Positions 51,487 to 61,147 of a stretch of 64,000 nt of DNA are shown here, piece by piece. The notes below the pieces were generated by a model. The model did no database searches, was not told the DNA's origin, and worked only from the letters and a program-made list of their open reading frames with translations. This stretch comes from an uncultured Oscillospiraceae bacterium. GTDB taxonomy: Bacteria; Bacillota; Clostridia; Oscillospirales; Oscillospiraceae. The number at the start of each line of letters is the position of its first letter. Within the stretch, counting starts at the first letter, position 1. The translations under genes were made by a program, and so were the position numbers. The stretch is taken from NCBI GenBank assembly GCA_900764755.1, contig CAAFPE010000046.1:1-64000 (forward strand), in the 5' to 3' direction.

Positions 51487-53910
51487 ATGGCTTCTATCAA
51501 TGGAGTAGGCAGCAGCAACATGAGAAGCATTTATGGGAACCGAAATGTGATTAGCGGCCTGGCCAGCGGCATGGATACGGAATCCATGATCGAAAATGCT
51601 GTTTCTGGCTATAAAATGAAGATTACCAGCCTTCAGCAAAAGCAGACAAAGGTGACCTGGCAGCAGCAGGCGCTGAGAAGCATCATTGACAAGCTGGCTG
51701 ATTTCTCACAGAAATACACCTCCTATGCCTCCAGTACAAACCTGCTGAGTTCCAGTTTTTTCAACAACTCACTCAAGATCTCAGCCCAAGGGACTTATGC
51801 GGACAAGGTCTCTGCCACCGGAAAGACCAGCAGCACAGTCCAGATCCTCGGCGTGAAGCAGCTGGCGTCTGCGGCCACCCATAATATACCTGCAAACTGG
51901 GCGGATGGGAGCATCGACCTGTCTGCGCTGACCTCGGAGCAGATGAAAGAGACGACAACGATCAGCAATCTGACCGGCAGTCTGACCATCGCCAATGGCA
52001 ACAGCGATTCTGTCACCATCGATCTGACAGAAGAGGATATGGCCGGCGTGGATACGATGGAGAAGCTTGCGGCTAAGATCAACGAAAAGCTGGAGGAGGC
52101 TGGCTATAAGGAAAAAGGCGAAAACAAAGGAAAGATCTGGGTGGAGTGTACGGGTGACACCATCAATCTCAAGGGCAACAACGCCACCTACATCAAATCA
52201 GCCAGCGGCAAGATCCGGGATACGCTGGGGATCCAGCCCGGAGAGAAGGCCGAGACTCTGAGCAAGTCCGCCGGCAAGGATCTGAGCACCGAGATCACCA
52301 GGGCGGAGCAGCTGGATGGCAAGGAGATCAGTGTGACCCTGGACGGTGTGACAAAGAAGTTCACTCTGAAAACTCTGGACGATCAGAATCAACCGCTGGA
52401 CCATCAAAAAGTAATGGAGAAGCTTGGGGAGGACTTACAGACTGCGTTTGGGAAAAACAAAGTGACCCTGCAACAGAATGGGGATGTCTGGGAACTGAAG
52501 GCCGCCGAAGGCGGGTCCACCCTGAGCGTATCCAGTTCTGTCGGCAAGCTGCTTGGCCTGGAGAGCAACCATGAGACCAGCTACATGAACATGAACAAAA
52601 CGCTGGGCGATCTTATTGGGGAAGATACGCTGAAAAACAAAGACTATTGGATCAAGGCGGAAGGCAAAGTTACTGAGAAGGACGGTAAGTATCTGGACGA
52701 GAAGGGCAACCTGGTCAAGAAAGCCGATGATGGCACTTACTACCGAGTGGACGACAAGGGCGAATACCTGTGCGACTTCAAAGTAAATGGAGAATCTGTC
52801 GGGACCTTCACCAAGGACAGCACGCTGGAGAGCGTGATGAGCGCCATCAATAAGAGCACCAAGGCGGGGGTAGACGTCACCTATTCCAAGATCACCAACG
52901 AGTTCCAGTTCACCTCCCGGGAGACCGGCTCTCAGGCTAAGATCGAGTTGGATGGACTGGCCGCCAAACTATTTGGCAAAGTGGAGACACAGGGCAAGGA
53001 CGCTGTGTTCTCCATGGCTGTCAATGGGAAGGTATTTGACGGCATCAGCCGGAGCGGGAACACCTTTGATGTGGACGGCCTTCAGGTCTCCTTGAAGGGG
53101 ACTTTCGGCACCTATGGCGATGATAACGAACTCGATGTTATGAAGGATAAGGGCACTCCTGAAGAGAAAATTGCGGCTGTAGGTAAGGACGCCGTTTCCT
53201 TTACCTCTGCCGCCGACTCGGATAAGATCGTGGACGCCCTCAAGAAATTCGCCGAGGATTACAACGCCATGGTGAAGGAGATCAAGGACGCCTATTCCAC
53301 CCTGCCGCTCCAGAAGTCCAACGGATCGTCCTATGAGCCGCTGACCAGCGATGATCTGGAGGGTATGTCCGAGACAGAGATCAAAAACTATGAGGAAAAG
53401 GCAAAGCAGGGCCTTCTCTTTGGCGACCGGGATCTGTCCAATCTGTATAACCAGCTGACCAGTTCTATCACGTCCAACACCGATCTGAAAAAAATCGGGA
53501 TCGAAGTGTCGTACAGCAACGGCATGAGCACCCTGACGGTGAATGAGGAAAAGCTGCGCGCCGCTCTGGACAGTGATCCGGAGCAGGTCCAGGAAGTCTT
53601 TAATTCTGCCACAGGGAATGGAAAGACGATGATGGAGTCCATGAAGTCCACGCTGGACCGGTATGGCAGTGTGATGGGCAAGAAGGGGATCCTGGTGGAT
53701 CGGGCCGGCTCTACCAAGGCCTCCAGCACGCTGCTCACCAATACCATGCAAAAGACGATTGACAACTATGAATCGCAGATCCAAAAGTGGAAGGATAAGA
53801 TGACCGACCAGGTGGATCGCTATACCAGACAGTTTTCCCAGCTGGAGCAGCTGATCGCGCAGATGAACGCCCAGAGCTCGTCGCTCAGTGGACTGATGGG
53901 TGGATTTTGA
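51487..53910 (+). CDS. fliD: Flagellar filament cap protein FliD
   Basis: FliD caps the filament and folds flagellin as it arrives. The 807-residue protein has the N-terminal domain (GLASGMDTESMIENAVSGYK) and C-terminal domain (YNAMVKEIKDAYSTLPL, then a coiled coil ending MNAQSSSLSGLMGGF). The usual length is about 450-650; the excess is in the central D2/D3 region (about residues 100-480), which has variable beta modules including a DEKGN, DDKGE repeat. GAAAGGAG precedes the ATG. Divergent from parA. Confidence 0.95.
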   Translation: MASINGVGSSNMRSIYGNRNVISGLASGMDTESMIENAVSGYKMKITSLQQKQTKVTWQQQALRSIIDKLADFSQKYTSYASSTNLLSSSFFNNSLKISAQGTYADKVSATGKTSSTVQILGVKQLASAATHNIPANWADGSIDLSALTSEQMKETTTISNLTGSLTIANGNSDSVTIDLTEEDMAGVDTMEKLAAKINEKLEEAGYKEKGENKGKIWVECTGDTINLKGNNATYIKSASGKIRDTLGIQPGEKAETLSKSAGKDLSTEITRAEQLDGKEISVTLDGVTKKFTLKTLDDQNQPLDHQKVMEKLGEDLQTAFGKNKVTLQQNGDVWELKAAEGGSTLSVSSSVGKLLGLESNHETSYMNMNKTLGDLIGEDTLKNKDYWIKAEGKVTEKDGKYLDEKGNLVKKADDGTYYRVDDKGEYLCDFKVNGESVGTFTKDSTLESVMSAINKSTKAGVDVTYSKITNEFQFTSRETGSQAKIELDGLAAKLFGKVETQGKDAVFSMAVNGKVFDGISRSGNTFDVDGLQVSLKGTFGTYGDDNELDVMKDKGTPEEKIAAVGKDAVSFTSAADSDKIVDALKKFAEDYNAMVKEIKDAYSTLPLQKSNGSSYEPLTSDDLEGMSETEIKNYEEKAKQGLLFGDRDLSNLYNQLTSSITSNTDLKKIGIEVSYSNGMSTLTVNEEKLRAALDSDPEQVQEVFNSATGNGKTMMESMKSTLDRYGSVMGKKGILVDRAGSTKASSTLLTNTMQKTIDNYESQIQKWKDKMTDQVDRYTRQFSQLEQLIAQMNAQSSSLSGLMGGF

Positions 53911-53931
53911 GGGAAGTGGTGACTGTCAGCC

Positions 53932-54309
53932 ATGGATATGAAAGGGTACCAAAAGTACAAAATCCAGAGCATCAATACCATGACGAAGGGAGAACTCCTT
54001 CTGCTTCTGTATGACGAACTGGTCAAGAGGCTGACACAGGCTGAACTTGCTTTGGAACAGAAGGAGTTTGAGCCTTATGAAGCGTCCGTGCAGCGTGGAA
54101 TTGAGATCATCACGTATTTGGATGACACCCTGGATCAGAAGTATGATGTCAGCCACAGCCTGACAAAACTCTACGATCATTTCACCTATGAACTGGGCCG
54201 GGCGAAGATCGGTCGGAATCCGGAGCCGCTGACCCGAGTCAAAGGGATGGTGTGCGAGCTGCGGGACGCATTTCGTCAGGCTCAGAAAACTGGAGACTCA
54301 GGCAGGTAG
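53932..54309 (+). CDS. fliS: Flagellin export chaperone FliS
   Basis: FliS binds flagellin in the cytoplasm. The 125-residue helical protein has GYQKYKIQSINTMTKGELLL and YDELVKRLTQAELALEQKEF, typical of FliS. ATG at 53932 or 53938. The flagellin gene itself is not in the window. Confidence 0.92.
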   Translation: MDMKGYQKYKIQSINTMTKGELLLLLYDELVKRLTQAELALEQKEFEPYEASVQRGIEIITYLDDTLDQKYDVSHSLTKLYDHFTYELGRAKIGRNPEPLTRVKGMVCELRDAFRQAQKTGDSGR

Positions 54310-54315
54310 CAGACA

Positions 54316-54705
54316 ATGGATGAAACAGTTATTCGGACTTCACTGGTTTTGGAGAAGCGGATGTATGCCCTTTTGGTTGAAGGGCTGGATCTGACCAGAC
54401 AGCTGGCCGATGCGGTGGATCGGGGCGATCCGGTGGCGATGCGGCTGGTGTTGAGTATGCGTGCGGAGCCCGTCGAAAAGCTGCGCAGTGTGAGACAGCT
54501 TCTGGAGGAGCAGAAAAACGCTCTTCCGGCAGAGGATTCCGTCCGGCTGGCTGCCCTCCTCAACGGAGAGGCAGCTCAGCGGGCGGAGGAAGGCCCGCTT
54601 GCTGAGCAGGTGGCGGCCAACCGTCGGCTGCTGACACAGCTCTTTGAGATGGATAAGGTGGTCAGCCTCAAATTGGGGAAAGACGAATCATACTATCAAA
54701 AATGA
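54316..54705 (+). CDS. FliT-like flagellar chaperone
   Basis: A 129-residue helical protein directly after fliS, the usual place for fliT. It is Glu/Arg/Leu-rich with a long helix (RMYALLVEGLDLTRQLADAV, then EEQKNALP). Sequence similarity to FliT is not obvious by eye, so the call rests on position, size and helicity. It starts six bases after fliS. Confidence 0.6.
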   Translation: MDETVIRTSLVLEKRMYALLVEGLDLTRQLADAVDRGDPVAMRLVLSMRAEPVEKLRSVRQLLEEQKNALPAEDSVRLAALLNGEAAQRAEEGPLAEQVAANRRLLTQLFEMDKVVSLKLGKDESYYQK

Positions 54706-54706
54706 A

Positions 54707-54740
54707 CCGGACAACAGCCTGGTATCGGGCTGTTGTCCGG
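54707..54740. terminator. Hairpin between fliT-like and the convergent peptidase gene
   Basis: A perfect 13-bp stem (54707-54719 with 54728-54740) closes an 8-nt loop. The minus strand continues TTCATTTTTG, giving some U-richness for the peptidase transcript; the plus strand has none. It stands between convergent genes. Confidence 0.55.
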
Positions 54741-54761
54741 GAGTCCGGCTCTATGTGCAGT

Positions 54762-55619
54762 TTAAGCTTCAGGATGAGAAATGGCCCATAGAGGAGCGCC
54801 GTTGCTGGTGCTTGCAGATAGTTCGTCCAGAATCAACTGCGGGTCCCATTCCATAAGGCTGTGCTCTGTGCTGTTGGGGTCTGCCACCAGGAGCGTGCCG
54901 GAGAGGGTGACGCCGCGGAGCAAAATAAAATGACCTGTCGAAGTGAAGTGTCCCGGACCCATCAATGCTACCACCAGTTTTCCAGAGAGCAGGGCTTCCT
55001 GAAGGGAGTCCGGAGTTTGATTTTTGAGTGGGATGGCGGTCAGACCATAAGCGGCGGAAATATCCTCCACAATGGAAAGATGTGATCCGCTTTTTGGGGC
55101 CCAGTGGCCGTCTTGATAAGCGCGTTCCGCCATCTGTGCCGGGTCGATGTCATGTGCGGTCAGACTTGTGACCACCATCGACATGGCGGTTGGTCCACAG
55201 CCATATCGGCCGATGTCATCGGTGCCATAGGGCTGGCTTGCCCAGGGGGCCTCTGACTGGTTATAATAAGTGATCTCCGTGATGCCGCCGGTGAGAATGC
55301 TGTGTCCATCTGCGGGCTTCAGTTCTGTAAGCGCGGGGTCAGACAACGGCGTGTCTGTGCGTATGGACGGGGCGTCGGCAATTTGAATATCCATCTCTGT
55401 GCCACCATCGTTTTTCTCGGCAAGCCCTGACCACCAGGATGAGATGCTGTCCGCCGCCTGCTCCCCGATTTCAGCAGCTGAGTGGATGCATTGGCGAACA
55501 GGTGCGGTGATCTGCTGGTAGACGGGAGGGGCAAAAAAATAACAGGCAAAGAGTTCGGCCCCGCCGATACAGAGTGCGGCAAGCAGCAACAGCTGCAAGA
55601 TAGGTTTCTTTCGTTTCAC
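54762..55619 (-). CDS. Membrane-anchored C39-like (papain-fold) peptidase
   Basis: A 285-residue protein with an N-terminal membrane segment (ILQLLLLAALCIGGAELFAC) and an extracellular C39_2-type domain from about 135: ITYYNQSEAPWASQPYG, catalytic Cys in RYGCGPTAMSM, His in TGHFILLRG and the Asp/Asn in LVADPNS. Targets are unknown; surface-protein or peptide processing is possible. The GTG at 55619 has AGAGGTG eight bases upstream; the frame is open much further upstream but there it is antisense to the ABC gene. Convergent with the fliD operon. Confidence 0.85.
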   Translation of the reverse strand: MKRKKPILQLLLLAALCIGGAELFACYFFAPPVYQQITAPVRQCIHSAAEIGEQAADSISSWWSGLAEKNDGGTEMDIQIADAPSIRTDTPLSDPALTELKPADGHSILTGGITEITYYNQSEAPWASQPYGTDDIGRYGCGPTAMSMVVTSLTAHDIDPAQMAERAYQDGHWAPKSGSHLSIVEDISAAYGLTAIPLKNQTPDSLQEALLSGKLVVALMGPGHFTSTGHFILLRGVTLSGTLLVADPNSTEHSLMEWDPQLILDELSASTSNGAPLWAISHPEA

Positions 55620-55727
55620 TGGTTCACACCTCTGTCCTCTGATCTGTCGATCACATATCATTATATCAAGACTGCATCGGATTTCAAGAGGCGTGCGCAG
55701 GCATATCAACAGACAGGAGCGCCAATT

Positions 55728-56456
55728 ATGCCCACAATCACGTTGGAAAACGCAGCCAAATATTATAAGCAGGACAAAAACAGCGGGAGAGGGAAGCGAA
55801 CAGAAATCGGGGTGATCGACGTTACCCTGACGGTTGAGCAGGGGGAATTTGTTTTTGTTACCGGGAGCAGCGGAGCGGGAAAAAGCACACTGCTCAAGCT
55901 GATCACTGGGGAGTTGAAAGCAGATCGCGGCACGGTATTTCTGGGTGGAAAGGATTTGACGAAGCTCCTGCGCTGGAGCGGAAATCGAGTCAAAGGGATG
56001 TTCGGAATTGTGACGCAAACGGGCTCTCTTGGCAGAAAGCTGACCGTGGAGGAGAATCTGATGCTGGCCGCGAGAATTGGTCGAGGCCGATTTGAGACCA
56101 CGAAGCAAGTGAACGCACGCATAGAAAAGGTACTGGGTCTTGTCGGTATGAGGGGGGTAGAAAAGCACCATCCTGTGGAGTTGTCGATTGGAGAGTGTCG
56201 GCGTGTGGAATTGGCGCGAGCGCTGATCAACAGCCCGCCTGTTCTGGTGCTGGATGAGATCACAGCAGGTTTGGATGACGATAATATCTGGGACATCTTT
56301 CATCTGCTCACTGAGGTCAACCGAAGGGGCAGCACTGTGATCATGGCGACTCATGCCGGTGCCTATGTCAATATCATGCGCAAAAGGGTCATAACGCTTG
56401 TGGATGGACGTATTTTAGGTGATGTACAAAGAGGAAGATACGGGGACGTAATGTAG
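55728..56456 (+). CDS. Orphan FtsE-like ABC ATPase with altered signature
   Basis: A 242-residue ABC ATP-binding protein: Walker [11 protein letters not shown]-loop GIVTQTGSL, Walker [13 protein letters not shown] and the switch His in MATHAG. The overall pattern is FtsE-like ([17 protein letters not shown]), but the signature reads LSIGE instead of LSGGE, a change that often weakens ATP-dimer closure. No FtsX-type permease lies next to it. The ATG at 55728 follows AGGAG. Function unclear. Confidence 0.75.
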   Translation: MPTITLENAAKYYKQDKNSGRGKRTEIGVIDVTLTVEQGEFVFVTGSSGAGKSTLLKLITGELKADRGTVFLGGKDLTKLLRWSGNRVKGMFGIVTQTGSLGRKLTVEENLMLAARIGRGRFETTKQVNARIEKVLGLVGMRGVEKHHPVELSIGECRRVELARALINSPPVLVLDEITAGLDDDNIWDIFHLLTEVNRRGSTVIMATHAGAYVNIMRKRVITLVDGRILGDVQRGRYGDVM

Positions 56457-56515
56457 CACAGTCAGCATTTCGCAACCGATCGTATATTAAAGGAATAAAA
56501 AAGGAAGTGGGATCC

Positions 56516-58303
56516 ATGCTTGAAAACATGAAGATCAAGAAGAGCCTTATTCTGGGGTTCGCAGTTACCATTGTTGCCGCTTTGGCGCTGATCATCGGTT
56601 CTTTGACGATGATGAATGTACAGCGCAAATCCTATCAGGAGATCCTTGACAGCTATGTCCGTGCAAACGAATTGGTTGCGACTTGCCGGGTGAGTTCCAA
56701 CATTGCGGCGCGGAATGTGCGGGATATGGCTTTGCGTCCGGAGGATCGCGGCAATGCGGAGCTTCAAAACCGGTCCAATGAGGTTTTGGAAGATTTGGAC
56801 GCTACACTTGTTGAACTGAGTGATGTCTATCCTCTCTCTGATCGTCAAATGCTGAACGAATATACGGATGCGGTACATGACTGGATCGGGGCGATCCCGG
56901 AGATTTTTACCGCCATCAATGCCGGACGTGGGGAGGATGCGGTCCGCCTGCTTAAAAATGAGTGTACCCCACGTCTGAATGCTATGGCCTCCATGGCCAT
57001 TCAAATCGACGATGCGCTGACTGAAGCACAAAATAATGCGATCGAGCAGCAGAGCCGCAACAGTGTGATGATGGTCATTGTGTTCATCGTGGTTATGGTC
57101 ATTGCGACCATCGTTGTGGTCGTGATTGCGGGGAAGCTGATCCGCAGCATTGTGGTGCCGACGGAAGAGGTGCGGAATGCGCTGATGGGCTTCAGTGAGG
57201 GCAATTTTGATATTGAGGTCGAGTTTGAAAGCGAAAATGAGCTTGGCGATATGTGTGAGGCACTGAGAACCAGCCAGAGAGTCCTGCGGGCACTGGTGGA
57301 TGACGAGTGTTATCTGCTGGAGGAGATGGCCCGGGGCAATTTTGATATTAAGAGTAAAGATAGGAATATTTATGTGGGTTCTCTGAAGTCTGTCCTCCAG
57401 TCGATCAGAACGATCAACAGCAACCTCAGCGATACGCTGGCCCAGATCGACCTGAGCGCAGAGCAGGTGGCGGCTGGATCTGAGCAGGTTTCTACCGGAG
57501 CACAGGCACTTGCTCAGGGTGCGACAGAGCAGGCCAGCGCGGTGGAAGAATTGTCCGCGACGATTTCTGAGATTTCCAGCAATGCAAGAAAGAATGCGGA
57601 AAACAGCCAGAGTGCGATGGAGTATTCCAAGGCTGCGGGTGACCGTGTAGATGAGAGCGCCAGGTACATGGAGGAAATGGTCAGTGCGATGCAGGATATT
57701 TCCGAGGCATCTCAGGAGATCGGAAAGATTATTTCCACGATTGAGAATATTGCATTCCAGACCAATATCCTTGCACTGAATGCGGCTGTGGAAGCAGCGC
57801 GAGCCGGGAGTGCAGGTAAGGGCTTTGCGGTGGTTGCAGATGAGGTTCGCAACCTTGCCACCAAGTCTGATGAGGCCGCAAAGGCAACAAAGGAATTGAT
57901 CGACCGCTCTATCGCATCGGTACAAAATGGAAATCATATTGTCAAACAGGTGTCGGAGTCTCTTGGACGGACCGTGGAGGCTGCAGAGCATACTCTGGAG
58001 CTGATCCAGGCGATCTCCAGCGCCGCAGGAGAGGAAGCCGAGGCAATCGCTCAGGTCACCGAGGGTATCGATCAGATTTCTGCTGTTGTCCAGACTAACT
58101 CTGCAACCAGTGAGGAATCTGCCGCTGCCAGCGAAGAACTGTCCAGCCAGGCTGCTCTCATGAAAGAACTGATGGCCAAATTTAAGCTGCGGACTATGGA
58201 TGACCACTACTCGGCCGGGAATCCTGCCGCGGGGGCAAATCGAGGGACTCCGGGGGAAGCTGGGGACACTTCCGGTTTTGCGTCTGCGTTCAGTAAGTAT
58301 TGA
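56516..58303 (+). CDS. Methyl-accepting chemotaxis protein
   Basis: A 595-residue chemoreceptor. Membrane helices lie at about 10-33 and 184-208, enclosing a four-helix-bundle sensor with [17 protein letters not shown], as seen in 4HB receptors. A HAMP domain and a second HAMP-like segment ([12 protein letters not shown]) precede the signalling tip, with the canonical hairpin [20 protein letters not shown] and [20 protein letters not shown]. No CheR-tethering pentapeptide is seen at the C-terminus. The ATG at 56516 follows AAAAAAGGAAG. It is the only receptor in the window. Confidence 0.95.
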   Translation: MLENMKIKKSLILGFAVTIVAALALIIGSLTMMNVQRKSYQEILDSYVRANELVATCRVSSNIAARNVRDMALRPEDRGNAELQNRSNEVLEDLDATLVELSDVYPLSDRQMLNEYTDAVHDWIGAIPEIFTAINAGRGEDAVRLLKNECTPRLNAMASMAIQIDDALTEAQNNAIEQQSRNSVMMVIVFIVVMVIATIVVVVIAGKLIRSIVVPTEEVRNALMGFSEGNFDIEVEFESENELGDMCEALRTSQRVLRALVDDECYLLEEMARGNFDIKSKDRNIYVGSLKSVLQSIRTINSNLSDTLAQIDLSAEQVAAGSEQVSTGAQALAQGATEQASAVEELSATISEISSNARKNAENSQSAMEYSKAAGDRVDESARYMEEMVSAMQDISEASQEIGKIISTIENIAFQTNILALNAAVEAARAGSAGKGFAVVADEVRNLATKSDEAAKATKELIDRSIASVQNGNHIVKQVSESLGRTVEAAEHTLELIQAISSAAGEEAEAIAQVTEGIDQISAVVQTNSATSEESAAASEELSSQAALMKELMAKFKLRTMDDHYSAGNPAAGANRGTPGEAGDTSGFASAFSKY

Positions 58304-58357
58304 GGAAAAGTGAACACTATTGTACCCTAAGCTTCTGAATGTGTTCATGGTGACGGC

Positions 58358-58392
58358 TGCCGGAGAGTGGAAAAAATGACCGCTCTCCGGCA
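58358..58392 (+). terminator. Terminator after the chemoreceptor gene
   Basis: A 13-bp stem with one wobble pair (58358-58370 with 58380-58392) closes a 9-nt A-rich loop and is followed by TTGCCCTTT. A modest intrinsic terminator, about 55 bases downstream of the stop. Confidence 0.6.
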
Positions 58393-58451
58393 TTGCCCTT
58401 TCTGCAGAACAGGCAGTAGATAGACAAAGATAGAAAGGAGGAATACAGAAC

Positions 58452-60188
58452 ATGGCGAAGAAAGGATTCTTTGGGAGAATTTTCGGGAGTATCTCTGGAA
58501 ATCCGCCTCTTATGGAAACAGAACAGGAGCAAGTTGAACTGCAGTCTGAAAAGAACATTACGGAACAGGTGACTGCCACACAGGATCTGCCTGATGCTGC
58601 TCGTGACTCAATCAAGGTGCAAGGTGCTTTGCTTGAGCTATGGAATCTCTGGAGCGGAGACGATTCTCCGCCGGATATTTCCATACTTGCTGGAAAGAAC
58701 GCAGAGGATCTTCATGTAGATGAACAGATGCTGGAACGGGAGAAGGTCCGGTTGGCTCTGCAATTGGAAAAGGACGCCCAAAAAAGGCTGGAAGCCGTGA
58801 AGAAAGCGGAGACCGGCGGGCAGTCTCTTGACGCCTTCTGTCAGATATATCTCTCGAGAAGCAAGATGCTGGCTTGGAGTTTTATATTCCCTCCGGCTGG
58901 TCCGGATGGGAAGATGTGCGGGGAATCTGTGGGAAAAGCACTTGCACAGAGCGGGGTGACCACAGGGATTGACTCCGGGACGATCGTGAGCATTTTCCAG
59001 GGGCCTCTGTATTTCAAATTACTGCCCATTGCAATTGGTACACCGGCAATAGAGGGGAAAGATGGAACCGTCACAGAGCGCTTTCCCCGAACACTTGCCA
59101 AAGAGGTGAAGGTGGATGAGAACGGTGTGGCAGATTACCGCGCCGGGAGTTATGTGCAGCTGATTGAGAAAGATACGGTCATCTGCGATGTGGAGCCACC
59201 GCAGCCTGGCACAGCTGGAGTTCGGGTGGATGGGAAAATCATTGAGCCGAAGCCGGTAAGTCCGGCCCGAATTCCAGCTGGGGCGAATACTGTGCTCTCA
59301 GAGGATGGAAAAAAGTTGGTTGCGGCCCGTGAGGGGCATTTGGAATTTGCAAACGGGGCATTCCAGGTCCGTGCCCTGCTGGAGATCAAGGGAGATGTAG
59401 ATTATTCCACAGGAAATATTGATTTTCCAGGTAATGTCCATGTTTGCGGTGACATCCGGGAAAATTTTACGGTGCGCTCCAGCGGTTCTATCGCCGTGGA
59501 TGGAATCGTGGAGGCTGCCACTGTGGAAGCAGGAGGCGACATTGTCATTACCAGAGGTGTGGTGGGTGATAACCGGGCGCTTCTGAGGAGCCATGGGACC
59601 GTGCGTGTCAAATATCTGGAGAATTGTGTGGTGTATGCAGCGAAGGGCGTCTATGCCGACTGTATCATGAACTCTCAGATTTTCAGTGATGATGTGATCA
59701 GCGTTTTGAGCGGAAGAGGAAGTGTGATCGGAGGAGCCTTAACAGCGGCTCATTTGATCCGAGCTCGCATGATTGGTGCGCAGTCCGGGCGTCGAACAGA
59801 GCTGACACTTGGCATTCTGCCATACGTACAAAGTGAGCTGCAGAACATGAAAGAGGATATGAGAGTTCTGGAGCATGAACGTGAGCAGCTGGACAAGGAA
59901 CTTTCTTATCTGGAGAGCAAGCAGGGGCTGGAGGGCAGCAGTGGAAAGCTGGCAAAGGCACGCATACGCAGGTCTGTACTGGGGATCAAGGAGCAGCAGC
60001 TGAAAAAGCATAAGGAACAGCTTGCACCTATGGAGGTCGATATTGCGAAATGCTGTATGGAGTGCGATATGGCCTATCCGGGAACCAGTCTGAAGGTGGG
60101 AACCTTGGGCTGGACTGCCAAGCAGATCAGAAGGCATTGCAAGGTAGTATATGATGTCAAAACAGGAGAATTGAAAGAAATTAACTGA
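58452..60188 (+). CDS. FapA-family (DUF342) protein
   Basis: A 578-residue protein of the FapA/DUF342 family. After a variable N-terminus (~1-130) comes the DUF342 region, with the beta-helical stretch (LEIKGDVDYSTGNIDFPGNV, GDIRENFTVRSSGSIAVDG, AGGDIVITRGVVGD) and a coiled coil near 450-520 (LEHEREQLDKELSYLESKQG). Members are often found near flagellar or polar genes and may recruit regulators; no enzymatic motif is known. AAAGGAGG lies before the ATG. First gene of a five-gene operon. Confidence 0.85.
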   Translation: MAKKGFFGRIFGSISGNPPLMETEQEQVELQSEKNITEQVTATQDLPDAARDSIKVQGALLELWNLWSGDDSPPDISILAGKNAEDLHVDEQMLEREKVRLALQLEKDAQKRLEAVKKAETGGQSLDAFCQIYLSRSKMLAWSFIFPPAGPDGKMCGESVGKALAQSGVTTGIDSGTIVSIFQGPLYFKLLPIAIGTPAIEGKDGTVTERFPRTLAKEVKVDENGVADYRAGSYVQLIEKDTVICDVEPPQPGTAGVRVDGKIIEPKPVSPARIPAGANTVLSEDGKKLVAAREGHLEFANGAFQVRALLEIKGDVDYSTGNIDFPGNVHVCGDIRENFTVRSSGSIAVDGIVEAATVEAGGDIVITRGVVGDNRALLRSHGTVRVKYLENCVVYAAKGVYADCIMNSQIFSDDVISVLSGRGSVIGGALTAAHLIRARMIGAQSGRRTELTLGILPYVQSELQNMKEDMRVLEHEREQLDKELSYLESKQGLEGSSGKLAKARIRRSVLGIKEQQLKKHKEQLAPMEVDIAKCCMECDMAYPGTSLKVGTLGWTAKQIRRHCKVVYDVKTGELKEIN

Positions 60189-60226
60189 TAGCCGAACAGA
60201 ATCCAGTAGAAGGGGGGCAAAACGCA

Positions 60227-60733
60227 TTGGTGACGATCTGCAGCGACGAATGGGTGAAAAAAATGGCCGAAGCGCTGGTCTGCGAGATTTTAGAAGTCAT
60301 GTCTGACATTCATCTGCGGCTTGCCCAGAGGCAGGAAGAAGTGGACAGTCGGAAGTTGGAGGCAATCTACGGCTTCGTGGAAGGTGAATACCAGATCGAA
60401 CTGAGATTTTTAGCAGAACCAAGATTCTTTTTCAGACTGGCGCAGAATATGGCTGGTTCTCAGTTGAGCAGCGAAGAAATCCAGGAATATGCAATGGAAT
60501 TTTTTAACGTGTTGTGCGGCAGGTTTCTTTCTGAACTGTATAAGGCGGCGAATACTGCTGCCAAGTTCTATCCTACGAAATATGAACTATACCCTGACTT
60601 GATGTGCCTTAAAGATCAGGTCATGTTGAGTACCCTGTATTTTATCAGTGATGAGCAGGAGCTGGCCGCATTTTCCTGGTCAGCCAAACCAATTATTGAT
60701 CTGCTGAGGAGGAGCATGAATGTTGAAGCGTAG
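60227..60733 (+). CDS. cheX: CheX-like CheY-P phosphatase
   Basis: A 168-residue CheX/CheC-family protein with an E-x-x-N active site in YAMEFFNVLCGRFLSELY and a beta-rich fold. CheX is usually the strongest CheY-P phosphatase of the family. TTG start. It overlaps the next gene, a CheY, by 14 bases, so enzyme and substrate are coupled. Only one E-x-x-N site is seen, as in CheX. Confidence 0.85.
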   Translation: MVTICSDEWVKKMAEALVCEILEVMSDIHLRLAQRQEEVDSRKLEAIYGFVEGEYQIELRFLAEPRFFFRLAQNMAGSQLSSEEIQEYAMEFFNVLCGRFLSELYKAANTAAKFYPTKYELYPDLMCLKDQVMLSTLYFISDEQELAAFSWSAKPIIDLLRRSMNVEA

Positions 60734-61103
60734 AATCATGGTTGTGGACGATTCCCGTGTCGTATATGCAGAAATGCGGAAGATGCTGGAGGGCAGCGAA
60801 ATAGAGATTGCAGCTTTCTGTCGGAGCGGAGAGGAAGCATTGGAGCAGTATGAAGCGGTTAAACCGGAATTAGTGACACTTGATATTGTGATGCCCGGCA
60901 TGGATGGTTTGGAGACCTGTGAGAGGCTGAAAAAGAGTCATCCTGATGCAGCGATTTTTATGGTGTCTTCCATGGCCTACGATGATATTATCGACCAGTC
61001 AGTCTCTATGGGGGCGAAAGGATTTTTGTTTAAGCCGTTTACCAAGGAAACACTTTTAGAGGGGCTGCGAGGAGCGTTTAAAGCAATCGACGGTGCGGAG
61101 TAA
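60720..61103 (+). CDS. CheY-like single-domain response regulator
   Basis: A 127-residue receiver domain: acidic pair at 10-11 (VVDDSRVV), phospho-acceptor Asp55 in VTLDIVMPGMDG, Ser in MVSSMA and Lys in LFKPFT. Unlike the CheY at 37901 it lies outside the motor operon, coupled to CheX and the FtsA-like gene. It has no output domain. Confidence 0.93.
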   Translation: MLKRRIMVVDDSRVVYAEMRKMLEGSEIEIAAFCRSGEEALEQYEAVKPELVTLDIVMPGMDGLETCERLKKSHPDAAIFMVSSMAYDDIIDQSVSMGAKGFLFKPFTKETLLEGLRGAFKAIDGAE

Positions 61104-61147
61104 TGCAGGTTTTGTCCTGGCTTGACAGGGAAGGGAGTTATAACGGT

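Noticed and set aside
55620..56354. A long upstream extension of the C39-like peptidase frame
   Set aside because: The extension is antisense to the FtsE-like ATPase; the GTG at 55619 has a good ribosome site and gives a signal-anchor N-terminus.
56462..58684. A 740-residue open frame on the minus strand
   Set aside because: It lies opposite the chemoreceptor and part of fapA, is rich in His/Arg/Cys and has no domain or ribosome site. It is an antisense shadow of a long well-supported gene.
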